Position numbers and translations under genes: made by a program | Part shown: piece after piece, positions 1-10,604 of the stretch | How the letters are laid out: the number at the start of each line of letters is the position of its first letter | Position numbering within the stretch: position 1 is the first letter of the stretch | Source: Pseudomonas lactucae | Lineage (GTDB): Bacteria; Pseudomonadota; Gammaproteobacteria; Pseudomonadales; Pseudomonadaceae | Reading direction: 5' to 3' | NCBI RefSeq assembly: GCF_016937615.1 | Contig: NZ_JAFHKI010000074.1 | Span: forward strand, 1 to 55,729 | Length of the DNA: 55,729 nt | The notes under the pieces: generated by a model | Seen by the model: only the letters and a program-made list of their open reading frames with translations | What the model was told of the DNA's origin: nothing | The model's database searches: none

Positions 1-1420
1 CGGCAGCCCCCGCTGAACCGACAGCCACGCCGGCTCCGGCTGCGCCAGCACCGGAACCGGCCAAGCCGGTTGCGGCCACGGACACCACCGAAGGCAAGTT
101 CAACGAACTGCTCACCAACCCGGTTGTGCTGGGGGTCATTGGCGGTGCGGCGGGCCTGCTGGTATTGCTGCTCCTGCTCCTGTGGGCGCGCATCGCAACG
201 CGCGCCGCGAGGAGGAGAAACACCTGCGCATGGCGCGTGCGCTGGCCGAAGAGCCGGTGTTCAGCTCGAGCATCGACCAGGACCTGCCATCGGACAGCTT
301 CGAAGGCCTCGAAGTACCGCCGCCGAACGTCAAGCTGGCAGCCGCTCCCGTCCCTGCGCCGGTGGTCGCGCCCGCCGCGGTTGTACCGACCGTTGCGTCG
401 GTACTGGCGCCGCTGGCCGTCGCCGTGGCCCCGGTCAACGCCAATGACGCGCTGGCGCAAGCCCAGTCCCATATCGACCGTGGTCACCTGAACCAGGCCG
501 CCGATGTGCTGGAACAGGCGATCAAGCATGAGCCCAAGCGCAGCGACCTGCGTTTGAAACTGATGGAAGTCTACGGTCTGCAAAACGACAAGGACGGCTT
601 TGTCACCCAGGAGCGTCAACTGGTAGCCAATGGTGAAAACCATGCGCAGGTCGAACAGCTCAAGAGTCGCTTCCCGGCCATGGCCGTATTGGCGGCAGGT
701 GTCAGTGCGGCAGTGGCCGCCGCCGCCCTGGACGCTCAATACGTCAAGGAACTGTTGGAAGACAAGCCGGCTGCACCGGCCCCTGAGCTCGACACCGATT
801 TTGATTTGAGCCTGGATGAACTGGAAGCGGCTTCGCCAGCCAGCCTGGACGATGAACAGACCTTTGCCGCGTTGTTGCAGGAACAGACAGACGCCAAGGC
901 GAGCCCGGAGGAGGACCTGTCGGACTTCGATCTTGACCTGCAATTGGATGCGCCTGCCTCGGCACTATCGGATGACGACTTCCTTTCCGGGCTGGAAGAA
1001 CAGATGAAGGACGTGCCGGCCGTCGAGCCGCCGACCCTCACGCCTGCGGCCCTGGACGACTTCGACTTGCCGGAAGATTTCGATCTGTCCCTGGCTGACG
1101 AGCCGGAAGCTGCCGCCAAGCCCGATGCCTTCGCGTCGGAGCTGGATGACGTCAACGCCGAGTTGGATCGCCTGTCCCAGACCCTGGAAAATCCCGCCCT
1201 TGAGCCATCCTTCACCGCTGAAGACGCGGCGTTGGGCGATGATGAGCCGGAGTTCGACTTCCTCTCCGGTACCAATGAAGTGGCCACCAAGCTGGACCTG
1301 GCCCAGGCCTATATCGATATGGGTGATGCGGATGGCGCGAAAGACATCCTGGCCGAAGTGCTGATCGAGGGCGATGAGGTACAGCGCGGCGAAGCCAAGG
1401 AAATGCTCGGCAGAATCTGA
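1..1420 (+). pseudogene. fimV: FimV, C-terminal part, interrupted by a frameshift
   Basis: This is the 3' portion of the inner-membrane, peptidoglycan-associated hub protein FimV, which promotes type IV pilus and polar assembly. The 5' end lies outside the window. The first about 190 bases read in frame 3 as a Pro/Ala-rich linker and a single hydrophobic membrane span (LLVLLLLLLW). From about 185 the family sequence continues in frame 2 (RNARREEEKHLRMARALAEE), followed by an acidic cytoplasmic region rich in Asp, Glu and Leu and a C-terminal FimV/TPR-like motif (KLDLAQAYIDMGDADGAKDI). Joining the two frames needs one extra base near 183-191, where the sequence reads TGGGCGCGCATCGCAAC. Frame 2 has a stop at 14-16, so the downstream frame cannot be the whole story. 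The break may be a real mutation or a base-call error. Identity as FimV is firm; its intactness is not. Confidence 0.85.
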
Positions 1421-1438
1421 CGGCTGGAGCATGCCAAA

Positions 1439-1459
1439 TGTGGGAGGGGCTTGCTCCCA
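1439..1459. repeat. GTGGGAG-type intergenic repeat downstream of fimV
   Basis: The sequence TGTGGGAGGGGCTTGCTCCC starts at 1439. It carries a TGGGAG/CTCCCA hairpin (1441-1446 with 1454-1459). This is the form of the REP-type repeat scattered between genes in P. fluorescens genomes. Related copies lie at 11131 and 55679 of this window. The hairpin has no T-run, so termination of fimV is only a possibility. Confidence 0.6.
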
Positions 1460-1579
1460 TATTGGGCTGCAATCCATAACAAAAGCGCGCGCAACGCACC
1501 TGCCGCCTTATAATGGCCGCCTTTGCGCAACTCATCAGGCTCTCAATTCTTGGCAAATATAGATAACCCGGCCGCCGAA

Positions 1580-2404
1580 ATGGCGGCCGCCGGCTTTTAC
1601 CGCATCGCCCTGGGCGTGGAATACAAAGGCTCGCGCTATCGCGGCTGGCAGCGCCAGGCATCGGGCGTGCCCACGGTGCAGGAAACCCTGGAAAAGGCCC
1701 TGTCCAAGGTCGCTGATTCGCCGGTTTCGCTGATGTGCGCCGGGCGTACCGACGCCGGCGTCCACGCATGTGGCCAGGTGGTGCACTTTGATACCCAGGC
1801 CGAACGCACGATGAAGGCGTGGGTCATGGGCGCGAATATCAACTTGCCCCATGACGTCAGCGTCAGTTGGGCCAAGGTCATGCCGGCGCATTTTCATGCG
1901 CGCTTCAAGGCGATCGCCCGGCGCTACCGCTATGTGATCTACAACGATCAGATCCGCCCGGCGCACCTTAACGAAGAAATCACCTGGAACCACCGCCCGC
2001 TGGACGCCGAGCGCATGGCCGAGGCCGCGCAGCACCTGGTGGGTGTGCATGATTTCAGTGCCTTCCGTGCCGGCCAGTGCCAGGCCAAATCACCGATCAA
2101 GGAAGTCCATCACCTGCGCGTGACCCGACACGGCAAGATGATCGTGCTGGACATCCGTGCCGGCGCGTTCCTGCACCATATGGTGCGCAACATTGCCGGG
2201 GTGCTGATGACCATCGGCACCGGCGAGCGCCCGGTGGACTGGGCCAGGGAAGTGCTGGAAAGCCGCATCCGTCGCACCGGTGGCGTCACCGCGCATCCGT
2301 TCGGGCTGTATCTGGTGGATGTGGAGTACCGCGACGAGTTCGAACTGCCGGACCGTTTTATCGGGCCACACTTCCTTACCGGTTTCAGCGAACTTGGCGG
2401 CTGA
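1580..2404 (+). CDS. truA: tRNA pseudouridine(38-40) synthase TruA
   Basis: TruA converts U38-U40 in the anticodon arm of many tRNAs to pseudouridine. The 274-residue frame from ATG 1580 begins like the family (RIALGVEYKGSRYRGWQRQ). It holds the catalytic Asp58 in CAGRTDAGVHA and the later motif FLHHMVRNIAG, with a normal C terminus (GPHFLTGFSELGG). The start is uncertain. ATG 1580 has no clear Shine-Dalgarno sequence, while an in-frame TTG at 1550 has CAGG about 10 bases upstream. A TATAAT at 1509-1514 could be the -10 element, but no good -35 is seen. The gene lies between fimV and trpF, the usual pseudomonad order. Confidence 0.93.
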   Translation: MAAAGFYRIALGVEYKGSRYRGWQRQASGVPTVQETLEKALSKVADSPVSLMCAGRTDAGVHACGQVVHFDTQAERTMKAWVMGANINLPHDVSVSWAKVMPAHFHARFKAIARRYRYVIYNDQIRPAHLNEEITWNHRPLDAERMAEAAQHLVGVHDFSAFRAGQCQAKSPIKEVHHLRVTRHGKMIVLDIRAGAFLHHMVRNIAGVLMTIGTGERPVDWAREVLESRIRRTGGVTAHPFGLYLVDVEYRDEFELPDRFIGPHFLTGFSELGG

Positions 2405-2467
2405 CGCCCGGAATAGCTTTTGTTACCATCCGGGACTTTCTCGGCCAAACCCTGAGGGTTCTACGAC

Positions 2468-3100
2468 ATGTCAGCCGTTCGCAGCAAGATTTGCGGGATT
2501 ACCCGCATAGAAGACGCGCTGGCGGCAGTCGAGGCGGGGGCGGACGCCATTGGCCTGGTGTTTTATGCCAAGAGTCCGCGCGCGGTGAACGTACTGCAGG
2601 CGCGGGCGATCATCAAGGCATTGCCGCCGTTCGTCACCACGGTGGGCTTGTTCGTCAACGCCAGCCGTTGCGAACTCAACGAAACCCTGGATGCCGTAGC
2701 GCTGGACATGCTGCAGTTCCACGGCGACGAAACCCCGGATGACTGTGAAAGTTACCAGCGCCCGTACATCAAGGCGCTGCGCGTCAAGGCCGGGGATGAC
2801 ATCGCTGCCGCCTGTGCCGCCTATGTCGGGGCACGTGGGATTCTGCTCGACACCTACGTCGAAGGCGTACCCGGCGGTACCGGTGAAGCATTTGACTGGT
2901 CGCTGATCCCCGAGGGGCTGAATGCGCCGATCATCCTGGCCGGCGGCCTCAACCCGGCGAATGTCGCGGCGGCCATCGAACAGGTTCGTCCCTATGCCGT
3001 GGATGTCAGCGGCGGGGTGGAGCAGGGCAAGGGCATCAAGGATCACAGCAAGATTCGCGCGTTCATGCAGGCCGTGCGCAACAGCCGTGGCGGGATGTGA
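2468..3100 (+). CDS. trpF: Phosphoribosylanthranilate isomerase (tryptophan synthesis)
   Basis: TrpF carries out the Amadori rearrangement of phosphoribosylanthranilate to CdRP in tryptophan synthesis. The protein is a 210-residue single (beta/alpha)8 barrel. The N-terminal motif [11 protein letters not shown] contains the conserved general-base Cys9. [12 protein letters not shown] holds the catalytic Asp and the phosphate-binding loop, and the C-terminal half has the [12 protein letters not shown] and [15 protein letters not shown] motifs. ATG 2468 follows GAGGG at about 12 bases. In pseudomonads trpF lies between truA and accD, away from the other trp genes, as here. The 64-base gap to truA may hold its own promoter, but none is convincing. 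Confidence 0.96.
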   Translation: MSAVRSKICGITRIEDALAAVEAGADAIGLVFYAKSPRAVNVLQARAIIKALPPFVTTVGLFVNASRCELNETLDAVALDMLQFHGDETPDDCESYQRPYIKALRVKAGDDIAAACAAYVGARGILLDTYVEGVPGGTGEAFDWSLIPEGLNAPIILAGGLNPANVAAAIEQVRPYAVDVSGGVEQGKGIKDHSKIRAFMQAVRNSRGGM

Positions 3101-3344
3101 CGGCTGGCAGTCTGCCGCCGTCCATAACTACCACTGTGTAAAACAGCCCGGTGCCGCCTGTGGGGGTGCTGGAAACGAAGTGGCAACCCTGCGCTGGCAG
3201 GTTGTCTGGAAGGCTGAGGATGCAGGCTGGAAATGGCAGGTCGAACGTCTGACCCCGTCCAGCTCGCATCATCGCCACATATGAATTTAGCTCAAGGGCA
3301 TACGCGGGGCTGTGTTCAAGCCACCGGTACTGGAGAAAGAAAGC

Positions 3345-4265
3345 ATGAGCAACTGGTTAGTAGACAAACTGATCCCTTCGATCATGCGTTCCGAGGTGAA
3401 AAAAAGCTCGGTTCCTGAAGGTCTGTGGCACAAATGCCCATCCTGCGACGCGGTGCTGTACCGTCCGGAGCTGGAAAAGACCCTGGACGTTTGCCCCAAG
3501 TGCAACCATCACATGCGTATTGGCGCCCGTGCGCGTATCGATATCTTCCTCGATGCCGACGGCCGTAACGAGCTGGGCGCTGACCTGGAACCGGTTGACC
3601 GCCTCAAGTTCCGCGACGGCAAGAAGTACAAGGACCGCCTGAGCGCTGCGCAAAAGCAGACCGGTGAGAAGGATGCGCTGATCTCGGTCAGTGGCAAGCT
3701 GCTGGGTATGCCGGTGGTGGTGTCGGCGTTCGAGTTCTCCTTCATGGGCGGTTCCATGGGAGCCATCGTCGGCGAGCGCTTTGTGCGCGCCGCCAATTAC
3801 GCGTTGGAAAACCGTTGCCCGATGATCTGCTTCGCCGCCTCCGGTGGTGCGCGTATGCAGGAAGCTCTGATCTCCCTGATGCAAATGGCCAAGACCTCCG
3901 CGGTGCTGGCGCGTCTGCGCGAAGAAGGTATCCCGTTCATTTCCGTGCTGACCGACCCGGTCTATGGCGGCGTTTCCGCCAGCCTGGCGATGCTGGGTGA
4001 CGTGATCGTTGGCGAGCCAAAGGCCCTGATCGGCTTTGCCGGCCCGCGCGTGATTGAGCAGACCGTGCGTGAAAAACTGCCCGAAGGCTTCCAGCGCAGC
4101 GAGTTCCTGCTGGAGCACGGTGCCATCGACCTGATCATACCGCGTGGCGAGCTGCGTCCACGCCTGGGCAACCTGCTGGCGCAAATGATGGGCCTGCCGA
4201 CGCCTGTGTACGTCGCGCCTAAAATCGAGCCGATCGTTGTGCCGCCGGTGCCTGCGAACCTATGA
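3345..4265 (+). CDS. accD: Acetyl-CoA carboxylase carboxyltransferase, beta subunit
   Basis: AccD is one half of the carboxyltransferase that moves CO2 from carboxybiotin to acetyl-CoA, making malonyl-CoA for fatty acid synthesis. The 306-residue protein has the N-terminal four-Cys zinc ribbon (Cys31, Cys34, Cys50, Cys53). A crotonase-type carboxyltransferase domain follows, with GGARMQEA and the [11 protein letters not shown] segment. ATG 3345 is chosen because GGAGAAAG lies just upstream and the family begins MSNWL. The 244 bases after trpF hold no gene and must carry the promoter. The last bases overlap the folC start by 4 bases (ATGA), so the two genes are probably translationally coupled. 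Confidence 0.97.
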   Translation: MSNWLVDKLIPSIMRSEVKKSSVPEGLWHKCPSCDAVLYRPELEKTLDVCPKCNHHMRIGARARIDIFLDADGRNELGADLEPVDRLKFRDGKKYKDRLSAAQKQTGEKDALISVSGKLLGMPVVVSAFEFSFMGGSMGAIVGERFVRAANYALENRCPMICFAASGGARMQEALISLMQMAKTSAVLARLREEGIPFISVLTDPVYGGVSASLAMLGDVIVGEPKALIGFAGPRVIEQTVREKLPEGFQRSEFLLEHGAIDLIIPRGELRPRLGNLLAQMMGLPTPVYVAPKIEPIVVPPVPANL

Positions 4266-5569
4266 CCCAGCGTACCCTGAGCGAATGGCTCGCCTACCTT
4301 GAGCAGTTGCATCCGTCCGCCATCGACATGGGGCTGGAGCGCTCGCAACAGGTAGCGGCCCGCCTCGGGTTGGGCCGGCCGGCGCCGCGTGTGATCACGG
4401 TGACCGGCACCAACGGCAAAGGCTCTACCTGCGCCTTTGTCGCCGCGCTGCTGCAGGCCCAGGGGCTGAATGTGGGCGTGTACAGCTCGCCGCACCTGCT
4501 GCGCTACAACGAGCGGGTGCAGCTCAATGGCATCGAAGCCACCGACGAGCAGCTCTGCGAAGCCTTCGCCGCACTGGATGCGGGGCGTGGCGACATTTCC
4601 CTGACCTACTTCGAGATGGGCACCCTGGCGGCGTTCTGGCTGTTCGAACGTGCGCAGCTGGACGTGGTGGTGCTGGAGGTCGGCCTGGGCGGGCGTCTGG
4701 ACACGGTCAACGTGGTGGATGCCGACCTGGCGTTGGTCACCAGTATTGGCGTGGACCACGCCGACTACCTGGGCAATACCCGTGAGTCCGTTGCCTACGA
4801 AAAAGCCGGGATTTTCCGCCAGCGCAAGCCTGCGCTGTGCGGTGACCTGGACCCGCCGCAACCCTTGCTGGACAAGGTGCGCGCGCTGGATTGCCCGTTC
4901 TTCCTGCGCGGGCGCGAATTCACGCTTGAGATTGGCGAACAGCACTGGCAGTGGCGCGGGCGTGATGCGCGTGGGCAGACAGTTGAGCTGCGCGATTTGC
5001 CGCTGCTGAACCTGCCGATGGAAAACGCCGCGCTCGCGCTGCAGGCCTATCTGTTGCTGGATCTGCCATGGAATGCCGAGCAGATTGCCGCGACCTTGCT
5101 GGCGACCCGTGTCGTGGGGCGCTTGGACCGTCGTGTATTCGAGTGGGAAGGCAAGCGCCTGAACCTGTTGCTGGATGTGGGGCACAATCCCCATGCGGCG
5201 CACTACCTGGCGCGGCGTCTGTCACGCACGCCGCCGGCCGGTCGTCGCCTGGCGGTGTTCGGGTTGCTGGCGGACAAGGACCTGGAAGGCGTGGTTGCGC
5301 CGTTGCTCGGCAGTGTCCAGACGTGGGCGGTGGCACCGCTGGATACTCCGCGCAGTCGTCCGGCGGTAGAACTGGAGGCGGTGTTGCAGAACCTTGGGGC
5401 ACCCGTGACGTCGTATGCAAGCGTGATTGCCGCCCTTGAGGCGCAATGCGCGGTCGCGACGGCCGAGGACGAAATCCTGTTGTTCGGGTCATTTTATTGT
5501 GTTGCCGAGGCGCTTGAGTGGTTGGCCCGGCGCTCCACGGAGGAAGCTGCACATGGCATTACTGGATAG
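4262..5569 (+). CDS. folC: Bifunctional dihydrofolate synthase / folylpolyglutamate synthase
   Basis: FolC adds L-Glu to dihydropteroate and then extends the glutamyl tail of tetrahydrofolate, using ATP. The 435-residue Mur-ligase-type protein has the P-loop [11 protein letters not shown] at about residues 45-57, the conserved [15 protein letters not shown] and [11 protein letters not shown] motifs, and the C-terminal DVGHNPHAA motif. Its ATG overlaps the accD stop in ATGA. Its own 3' end overlaps the next gene by 17 bases. accD-folC-dedD is the standard compact operon of gamma-proteobacteria, which supports the call. Confidence 0.96.
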   Translation: MTQRTLSEWLAYLEQLHPSAIDMGLERSQQVAARLGLGRPAPRVITVTGTNGKGSTCAFVAALLQAQGLNVGVYSSPHLLRYNERVQLNGIEATDEQLCEAFAALDAGRGDISLTYFEMGTLAAFWLFERAQLDVVVLEVGLGGRLDTVNVVDADLALVTSIGVDHADYLGNTRESVAYEKAGIFRQRKPALCGDLDPPQPLLDKVRALDCPFFLRGREFTLEIGEQHWQWRGRDARGQTVELRDLPLLNLPMENAALALQAYLLLDLPWNAEQIAATLLATRVVGRLDRRVFEWEGKRLNLLLDVGHNPHAAHYLARRLSRTPPAGRRLAVFGLLADKDLEGVVAPLLGSVQTWAVAPLDTPRSRPAVELEAVLQNLGAPVTSYASVIAALEAQCAVATAEDEILLFGSFYCVAEALEWLARRSTEEAAHGITG

Positions 5570-6206
5570 CGCGTACAAGCAGCGGATGGTCGGAGCCCTG
5601 GTTCTGGTGGCGCTGGCGGTGATTTTTTTGCCCATGCTGTTTTCTCGCCAGGACGAAGAGCGCCAGGTCGTTGTTGAAGCGCCGGCTGCGCCTCAGGCTC
5701 CCGCCGTGCCGCAAGTGCAGATTGAACCGGTCGTAGTGCCGGAGCCTCAGGCGTTGCCGCAGGAAGAGCCGGTACCGAGCGATGAGGAACTGGCTGCGCA
5801 ACAGGCACCGTCGATGCCGGTTCAGCCAAGCGTGCCGGTGGTCAAGCCCGTGCCAGCCGTTGCCGCCAAGCCTGCCGCGCCGGCACCTGTGCCCAAGCCG
5901 GTCGCGCCGCAACCCGCCGCGCCGGGCAAGCCGGATGTCGGGCAGAGCCGCATCGACCCGAATGGCTTGCCGATCAGTTGGTCGATCCAGGTGGCCAGCC
6001 TGGGCAATCGCGAAGGGGCCGACGCGTTGCAGAAGAAGCTGCGCGCCCAGGGGTATAACGCTTACATCCGCAGTGCCGACGGCAAGAACCGCGTGTTTAT
6101 CGGGCCGCTGATCGAGCGCGCCGAGGCCGACCGTCTGCGGGATTTGCTGGATCGTCAGCAGAACCTGAAAGGGTTCGTGACCCGGTTCCAGCCTGAGCGC
6201 GGCTGA
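5553..6206 (+). CDS. dedD: SPOR-domain inner-membrane protein (DedD-like)
   Basis: This 217-residue protein has a short cytoplasmic start, one membrane span (about residues 13-29, MVGALVLVALAVIFLPMLF), a long Pro/Ala/Val-rich periplasmic linker and a C-terminal SPOR domain (about 143-217, WSIQVASLGNREGADALQ). SPOR domains bind denuded septal glycan, and DedD proteins help cell division. ATG 5553 is preceded by GGAGGAAG and lies inside the folC end. The position after folC and before cvpA matches the dedD locus of other gamma-proteobacteria. The symbol is given on architecture and gene order. Confidence 0.88.
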   Translation: MALLDSAYKQRMVGALVLVALAVIFLPMLFSRQDEERQVVVEAPAAPQAPAVPQVQIEPVVVPEPQALPQEEPVPSDEELAAQQAPSMPVQPSVPVVKPVPAVAAKPAAPAPVPKPVAPQPAAPGKPDVGQSRIDPNGLPISWSIQVASLGNREGADALQKKLRAQGYNAYIRSADGKNRVFIGPLIERAEADRLRDLLDRQQNLKGFVTRFQPERG

Positions 6207-6287
6207 GCCCACATTGATTTGTGGTGGGGTTGAAATGCGATTGGCTCGCCACAAACTACTGATTTGCTAAGCAGCCGCAATCACAGC

Positions 6288-6316
6288 TTACCGACAGCCC
6301 GGCGCTCTGCTAAAAT
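6288..6316 (+). promoter_or_regulatory. Possible promoter of cvpA-purF
   Basis: A TAAAAT -10 element lies at 6311-6316. A weak TTACCG -35 lies at 6288-6293, 17 bases upstream. The start codon of cvpA follows at 6347. The -35 match is poor (3 of 6), so only the -10 is persuasive. Confidence 0.4.
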
Positions 6317-6346
6317 GCGCCGCCTTATCTGTCCGTAGGCTCAAAC

Positions 6347-6904
6347 GTGCCATTTACCTGGGTTGATTGGGCGATCGTCGCCATCGTCGCCATCTCCGCG
6401 TTGATCAGTCTAAGCCGCGGCTTCGTAAAAGAAGCACTGTCGTTGCTGACCTGGATCATTGCAGGAGTCGTCGCCTGGATGTTCGGTGGCTCGCTGTCGG
6501 TCTACCTGAGCGGATACATCGAGACACCTTCGGCTCGCGTGATTGCGGGCTGCGCCATCATGTTCATCGCCACGCTGCTGGTGGGAGCAATGGCCAATTA
6601 TCTGATTGGCGAGTTGATACGTGTCACCGGTCTCTCCGGGACCGATCGATTTCTCGGCATGGCCTTCGGCGCCGCGCGTGGCGCGTTGCTGGTGGTCGTG
6701 GCGGTCGGGCTGTTGAGCCTGGGGCCGGTACAGCAGGATTCGTGGTGGCAGGAGTCGGTACTCGTGCCAAAATTTCTATTGGTTGCAGATTGGTCCAAGA
6801 ACCTCATTCTGGGGTGGAGCAGTCAGTGGCTGGCCAGCGGAATCAGCGTACCCGCTGATCTTCCGTTCAAGGAACACCTCTTGCCGGCCAAAACGCCTCA
6901 GTAA
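6347..6904 (+). CDS. cvpA: CvpA family membrane protein
   Basis: CvpA is an inner-membrane protein first linked to colicin V production; in other bacteria it affects envelope stress resistance. Its molecular activity is not settled. The 185-residue protein begins FTWVDWAIVAIVAISALISL and has about four hydrophobic segments (about residues 4-22, 28-46, 62-84 and 100-120). It also has the family motif SRGFVKEALSLLTWI. The start is GTG 6347; the family start MPFTWVDW fits it. It is followed after 41 bases by purF, the classical cvpA-purF pair, so the two are probably co-transcribed. Confidence 0.93.
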   Translation: MPFTWVDWAIVAIVAISALISLSRGFVKEALSLLTWIIAGVVAWMFGGSLSVYLSGYIETPSARVIAGCAIMFIATLLVGAMANYLIGELIRVTGLSGTDRFLGMAFGAARGALLVVVAVGLLSLGPVQQDSWWQESVLVPKFLLVADWSKNLILGWSSQWLASGISVPADLPFKEHLLPAKTPQ

Positions 6905-6945
6905 GCTGTGTTCAGTCAAGATTCATTAAGTAGGGGTTGCGTCGC

Positions 6946-8451
6946 ATGTGTGGCATCGTCGGTATCGTCGGTAAGTCGAACGTCAATCAGGCGCTGTATG
7001 ACGCGCTAACCGTCCTCCAGCACCGCGGCCAGGACGCTGCCGGTATTGTGACCAGCCACGACGGCCGGTTATTCCTGCGCAAGGACAATGGCCTGGTGCG
7101 TGACGTGTTTCATCAGCGTCATATGCAGCGCCTGGTCGGGCACATGGGCATTGGCCATGTGCGTTACCCGACTGCCGGTAGCTCGACCTCGGCCGAAGCT
7201 CAACCGTTCTACGTCAACTCGCCTTACGGCATCACCCTGGCGCATAACGGCAACCTGACCAACGTTGAACAACTGGCCAAGGAGATTTACGAATCTGACC
7301 TGCGCCACGTCAACACCAGCTCCGACTCGGAAGTGCTGCTCAACGTGTTCGCTCATGAGCTGGCCCAGCGTGGCAAGCTGCAGCCGACCGAAGAAGACGT
7401 GTTCGCCGCCGTGATCGACGTGCACAACCGTTGTGTCGGTGGTTATGCGGTGGTGGCGATGATCACCGGTTACGGCATCGTCGGTTTCCGCGACCCGCAT
7501 GGCATCCGCCCGATCGTGTTCGGCCAGCGTCACACCGACGAAGGTGTCGAGTACATGATCGCTTCCGAAAGCGTGTCCCTGGACGTGCTGGGCTTTACCC
7601 TGATCCGCGACCTCGCGCCGGGCGAAGCGGTGTACATCACCGAAGATGGCAAATTGCACACCCGTCAGTGCGCCGTGGCGCCGACACTCACCCCGTGCAT
7701 CTTCGAGCACGTCTACCTGGCGCGTCCGGATTCGATCATCGACGGTGTGTCGGTATACAAGGCACGCCTGCGCATGGGTGAGAAGCTGGCCGACAAGATT
7801 CTGCGTGAGCGTCCCGAGCACGATATCGACGTGGTGATCCCGATTCCGGACACCAGCCGCACCGCCGCGCTGGAGCTGGCGAACCATCTGGGCGTCAAGT
7901 TCCGCGAAGGTTTCGTCAAGAACCGTTACATCGGTCGTACCTTCATCATGCCCGGCCAGGCAGCGCGCAAGAAGTCGGTGCGCCAGAAGCTCAACGCCAT
8001 CGAACTGGAATTTCGCGGCAAGAACGTGATGCTGGTGGATGACTCCATCGTACGCGGCACCACGTGCAAGCAGATCATCCAGATGGCCCGTGAAGCTGGC
8101 GCCAAGAACGTATACTTCTGTTCCGCGGCGCCTGCCGTGCGTTACCCGAACGTGTACGGTATCGACATGCCGAGCGCCCACGAGTTGATCGCACACAACC
8201 GCACCACCCAGGACGTGGCCGACCTGATCGGTGCCGATTGGCTGATCTATCAGGATCTGCCGGACCTGATCGAAGCGGTCGGTGGTGGCAAGATCAAGAT
8301 CGAGCAGTTCGACTGCGCGGTGTTCGACGGCAAATATGTGACCGGTGACGTCGACGAGGCCTACCTGAACAAGATCGAGCAGGCGCGGAACGACTCCTCG
8401 AAGATCAAGACCCAGGCGGTCAGCGCGATCATCGATCTGTACAACAACTGA
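6946..8451 (+). CDS. purF: Amidophosphoribosyltransferase (first step of purine synthesis)
   Basis: PurF makes 5-phosphoribosylamine from PRPP and glutamine, the committed step of purine synthesis. The 501-residue protein starts MCGIVGIVG, so removal of Met exposes the N-terminal nucleophile Cys2 with no propeptide. The glutaminase half holds HRGQDAAGI and the NGNLTN segment. The phosphoribosyltransferase half holds the PRPP loop [13 protein letters not shown]. An in-frame start three codons upstream (6937) would bury the catalytic Cys, so ATG 6946 is chosen. An intrinsic terminator follows at 8458. Confidence 0.97.
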   Translation: MCGIVGIVGKSNVNQALYDALTVLQHRGQDAAGIVTSHDGRLFLRKDNGLVRDVFHQRHMQRLVGHMGIGHVRYPTAGSSTSAEAQPFYVNSPYGITLAHNGNLTNVEQLAKEIYESDLRHVNTSSDSEVLLNVFAHELAQRGKLQPTEEDVFAAVIDVHNRCVGGYAVVAMITGYGIVGFRDPHGIRPIVFGQRHTDEGVEYMIASESVSLDVLGFTLIRDLAPGEAVYITEDGKLHTRQCAVAPTLTPCIFEHVYLARPDSIIDGVSVYKARLRMGEKLADKILRERPEHDIDVVIPIPDTSRTAALELANHLGVKFREGFVKNRYIGRTFIMPGQAARKKSVRQKLNAIELEFRGKNVMLVDDSIVRGTTCKQIIQMAREAGAKNVYFCSAAPAVRYPNVYGIDMPSAHELIAHNRTTQDVADLIGADWLIYQDLPDLIEAVGGGKIKIEQFDCAVFDGKYVTGDVDEAYLNKIEQARNDSSKIKTQAVSAIIDLYNN

Positions 8452-8457
8452 GTAAAT

Positions 8458-8480
8458 ACCGGCCCTGAGGGGCCGGTTTT
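8458..8480 (+). terminator. Intrinsic terminator after purF
   Basis: A perfect 8-bp stem, ACCGGCCC (8458-8465) with GGGCCGGT (8470-8477), closes a TGAG loop and is followed by a short T-run. It separates purF from metZ. Confidence 0.8.
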
Positions 8481-8517
8481 GTATGTTAAACAAAGCATTC
8501 AAGTAAGGAGTGGCAGC

Positions 8518-9729
8518 ATGAGTCAGGAATGGGATGCCGGTCGGTTGGACAGCGACCTCGATGGCGTAGCTTTCGATACCCTGGCTGTGCGCGCCGGCCA
8601 GCACCGTACCCCGGAAGGTGAGCACGGCGACCCGATGTTCTTCACCTCCAGCTATGTGTTCCGCACCGCGGCCGATGCCGCTGCGCGCTTTGCCGGTGAA
8701 GTGCCGGGTAACGTTTACTCGCGTTACACCAACCCGACCGTGCGTGCGTTCGAAGAGCGTATCGCGGCCCTGGAAGGCGCCGAGCAGGCGGTGGCCACGG
8801 CGACCGGCATGGCGGCGATCCTGGCGGTGGTGATGAGCCTGTGCAGTGCCGGCGACCACGTGCTGGTGTCGCGCAGTGTGTTTGGTTCGACCATCAGCCT
8901 GTTCGAGAAGTATTTCAAGCGCTTCGGTATCGAGGTGGATTACGTGCCTCTGGCGGACCTGTCCGGCTGGGATGCGGCGATCAAGGCCAATACCCGCCTG
9001 CTGTTCGTCGAATCGCCGTCCAACCCGTTGGCCGAACTGGTGGACATCGCTGCCTTGTCCGAAGTGGCTCACGCCAAGGGCGCCATGCTGGTGGTGGATA
9101 ACTGCTTCTGCACGCCGGCCTTGCAGCAGCCGCTGAAGCTGGGCGCGGACATTGTGGTGCACTCGGCTACCAAGTTCATCGACGGCCAGGGCCGTTGCAT
9201 GGGCGGTGTGGTAGCGGGGCGCAGCGAGCAGATGAAGGAAGTGGTGGGCTTCTTGCGCACCGCAGGCCCGACCCTGAGCCCCTTCAACGCCTGGATCTTC
9301 CTCAAGGGCCTGGAAACCCTCGGCCTGCGCATGAAGGCCCATTGCGCCAATGCCCAGGTCCTGGCCGAGTGGCTGGAGCAGCAGGACGGTATCGAGAAGG
9401 TCCACTACGCCGGGCTCAAGAGCCATCCGCAACACGAACTGGCCCAGCGCCAGCAGCGTGGCTTCGGTGCGGTGGTGAGCTTTGAAGTGAAGGGGGGCAA
9501 GGAGGGCGCCTGGCGCTTTATCGATGCCACACGCCTGATCTCCATCACCGCCAACCTGGGCGACAGCAAAACCACGATTACCCACCCAAGCACCACCTCC
9601 CACGGCCGCCTGGCGCCGCAGGAACGTGAGGCGGCGGGTATTCGCGACAGCCTGATCCGCGTCGCGGTGGGCCTGGAAGACGTGGCTGATTTGCAGGCCG
9701 ACCTGGCCCGCGGGTTGGCGGCCTTGTGA
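8518..9729 (+). CDS. metZ: O-succinylhomoserine sulfhydrylase (direct sulfhydrylation, Met synthesis)
   Basis: MetZ uses PLP to make homocysteine directly from O-succinylhomoserine and sulfide, the main route in pseudomonads. The 403-residue protein belongs to the Cys/Met-metabolism PLP family. It shows YSRYTNPT near the start, TATGMAAI, the VDNCFCTP segment, and the PLP-binding Lys219 in [15 protein letters not shown] 8518 is preceded by AAGGAG at 8505-8510. The next gene overlaps its stop by 4 bases (GTGA). Distinguishing it from MetB or MetC rests on the purF-metZ gene order and overall resemblance to pseudomonad MetZ. Confidence 0.94.
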   Translation: MSQEWDAGRLDSDLDGVAFDTLAVRAGQHRTPEGEHGDPMFFTSSYVFRTAADAAARFAGEVPGNVYSRYTNPTVRAFEERIAALEGAEQAVATATGMAAILAVVMSLCSAGDHVLVSRSVFGSTISLFEKYFKRFGIEVDYVPLADLSGWDAAIKANTRLLFVESPSNPLAELVDIAALSEVAHAKGAMLVVDNCFCTPALQQPLKLGADIVVHSATKFIDGQGRCMGGVVAGRSEQMKEVVGFLRTAGPTLSPFNAWIFLKGLETLGLRMKAHCANAQVLAEWLEQQDGIEKVHYAGLKSHPQHELAQRQQRGFGAVVSFEVKGGKEGAWRFIDATRLISITANLGDSKTTITHPSTTSHGRLAPQEREAAGIRDSLIRVAVGLEDVADLQADLARGLAAL

Positions 9730-10505
9730 TCGAGTGGTCCCTGGAAGCTGCCGCGGCGACTAACGGGCGCGTCGCACTGGTGACGGGCGCGGCACGGGGC
9801 ATTGGCCTCGGCATCGCGGCGTGGTTGATCAGTGAAGGTTGGCAGGTGGTGTTGACCGACCTGGATCGCGAGCGCGGTGCCAAGGTGTCCAGGGTACTGG
9901 GCGACAACGCGTGGTTTATCAGCATGGACGTGGCGGACGAGAAACAAGTCGCCCAGGGCGTCGCTGAAGTGCTCGGGCAGTTCGGTCGCCTGGATGGGCT
10001 GGTGTGCAATGCGGCCGTGGCCGACCCGCACAACATCACTCTGGAAAGCCTCGACCTGGCGTATTGGAATCGCGTGTTGGCGGTGAACCTCAGCGGGCCC
10101 ATGCTGTTGGCCAAGCACTGTGCGCCGTATCTGCGTGCTCACGGTGGGGCCATCGTCAATCTGGCATCGACCCGCGCCCGTCAATCGGAGCCGGACAGCG
10201 AGGCCTATGCGGCGAGCAAGGGCGGCCTGTTGGCCCTGACCCATGCACTGGCGATCAGTCTCGGGCCGGAGGTCCGTGTGAATGCCGTCAGCCCGGGCTG
10301 GATTGACGCGCGTGACCCGGCCGTACGACGTGCCGAGCCGCTCACCGATGCCGATCATGCCCAGCATCCCGCGGGCCGGGTCGGCACGGTCGAGGATGTG
10401 GCGGCGATGGTCGCGTGGTTGCTGTCGCGCCAGGCCGGGTTTGTCACCGGGCAGGAGTTCGTGGTGGACGGCGGCATGAGCAAGAAGATGATTTACAGCG
10501 AGTAG
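9726..10505 (+). CDS. Short-chain dehydrogenase/reductase, translationally coupled to metZ
   Basis: This 259-residue classical SDR has the cofactor motif [10 protein letters not shown] near residue 21, an acidic residue after beta-2 (LTDLDRE) that suggests preference for NAD over NADP, a CNAA motif in place of NNAG, the catalytic Ser in NLASTRA, the YAASK Tyr-x3-Lys pair, and the C-terminal [14 protein letters not shown]. Its GTG start overlaps the metZ stop (GTGA), so the two are made together. The substrate is unknown; an SDR after metZ is common in pseudomonads, but a link to methionine metabolism is only inference. Confidence 0.9.
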   Translation: MIEWSLEAAAATNGRVALVTGAARGIGLGIAAWLISEGWQVVLTDLDRERGAKVSRVLGDNAWFISMDVADEKQVAQGVAEVLGQFGRLDGLVCNAAVADPHNITLESLDLAYWNRVLAVNLSGPMLLAKHCAPYLRAHGGAIVNLASTRARQSEPDSEAYAASKGGLLALTHALAISLGPEVRVNAVSPGWIDARDPAVRRAEPLTDADHAQHPAGRVGTVEDVAAMVAWLLSRQAGFVTGQEFVVDGGMSKKMIYSE

Positions 10506-10555
10506 GGCGGTCTTGACGCCATTTTGGTTTTTTTAGAAAAACTTCAAGCAGGCTA

Positions 10556-10584
10556 TTGACTTAGGTCCGCTACCTGCGTAAATT
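10556..10584 (+). promoter_or_regulatory. Promoter of the tRNA-Val/tRNA-Asp cluster
   Basis: TTGACT (10556-10561) and TAAATT (10579-10584) are spaced by 17 bases and followed by a GC-rich discriminator (TCGCGGCC). This is the expected form for a growth-rate-controlled stable-RNA promoter. The first tRNA begins at 10605. Confidence 0.7.
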
Positions 10585-10604
10585 TCGCGGCCTCACGAAG
10601 CAAA

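Noticed and set aside
7069..9603. 844-codon open frame on the minus strand opposite purF and metZ
   Set aside because: It is the GC-driven antisense shadow of two well-conserved genes; its translation is His/Gln/Arg-rich with no domain and no ribosome site.
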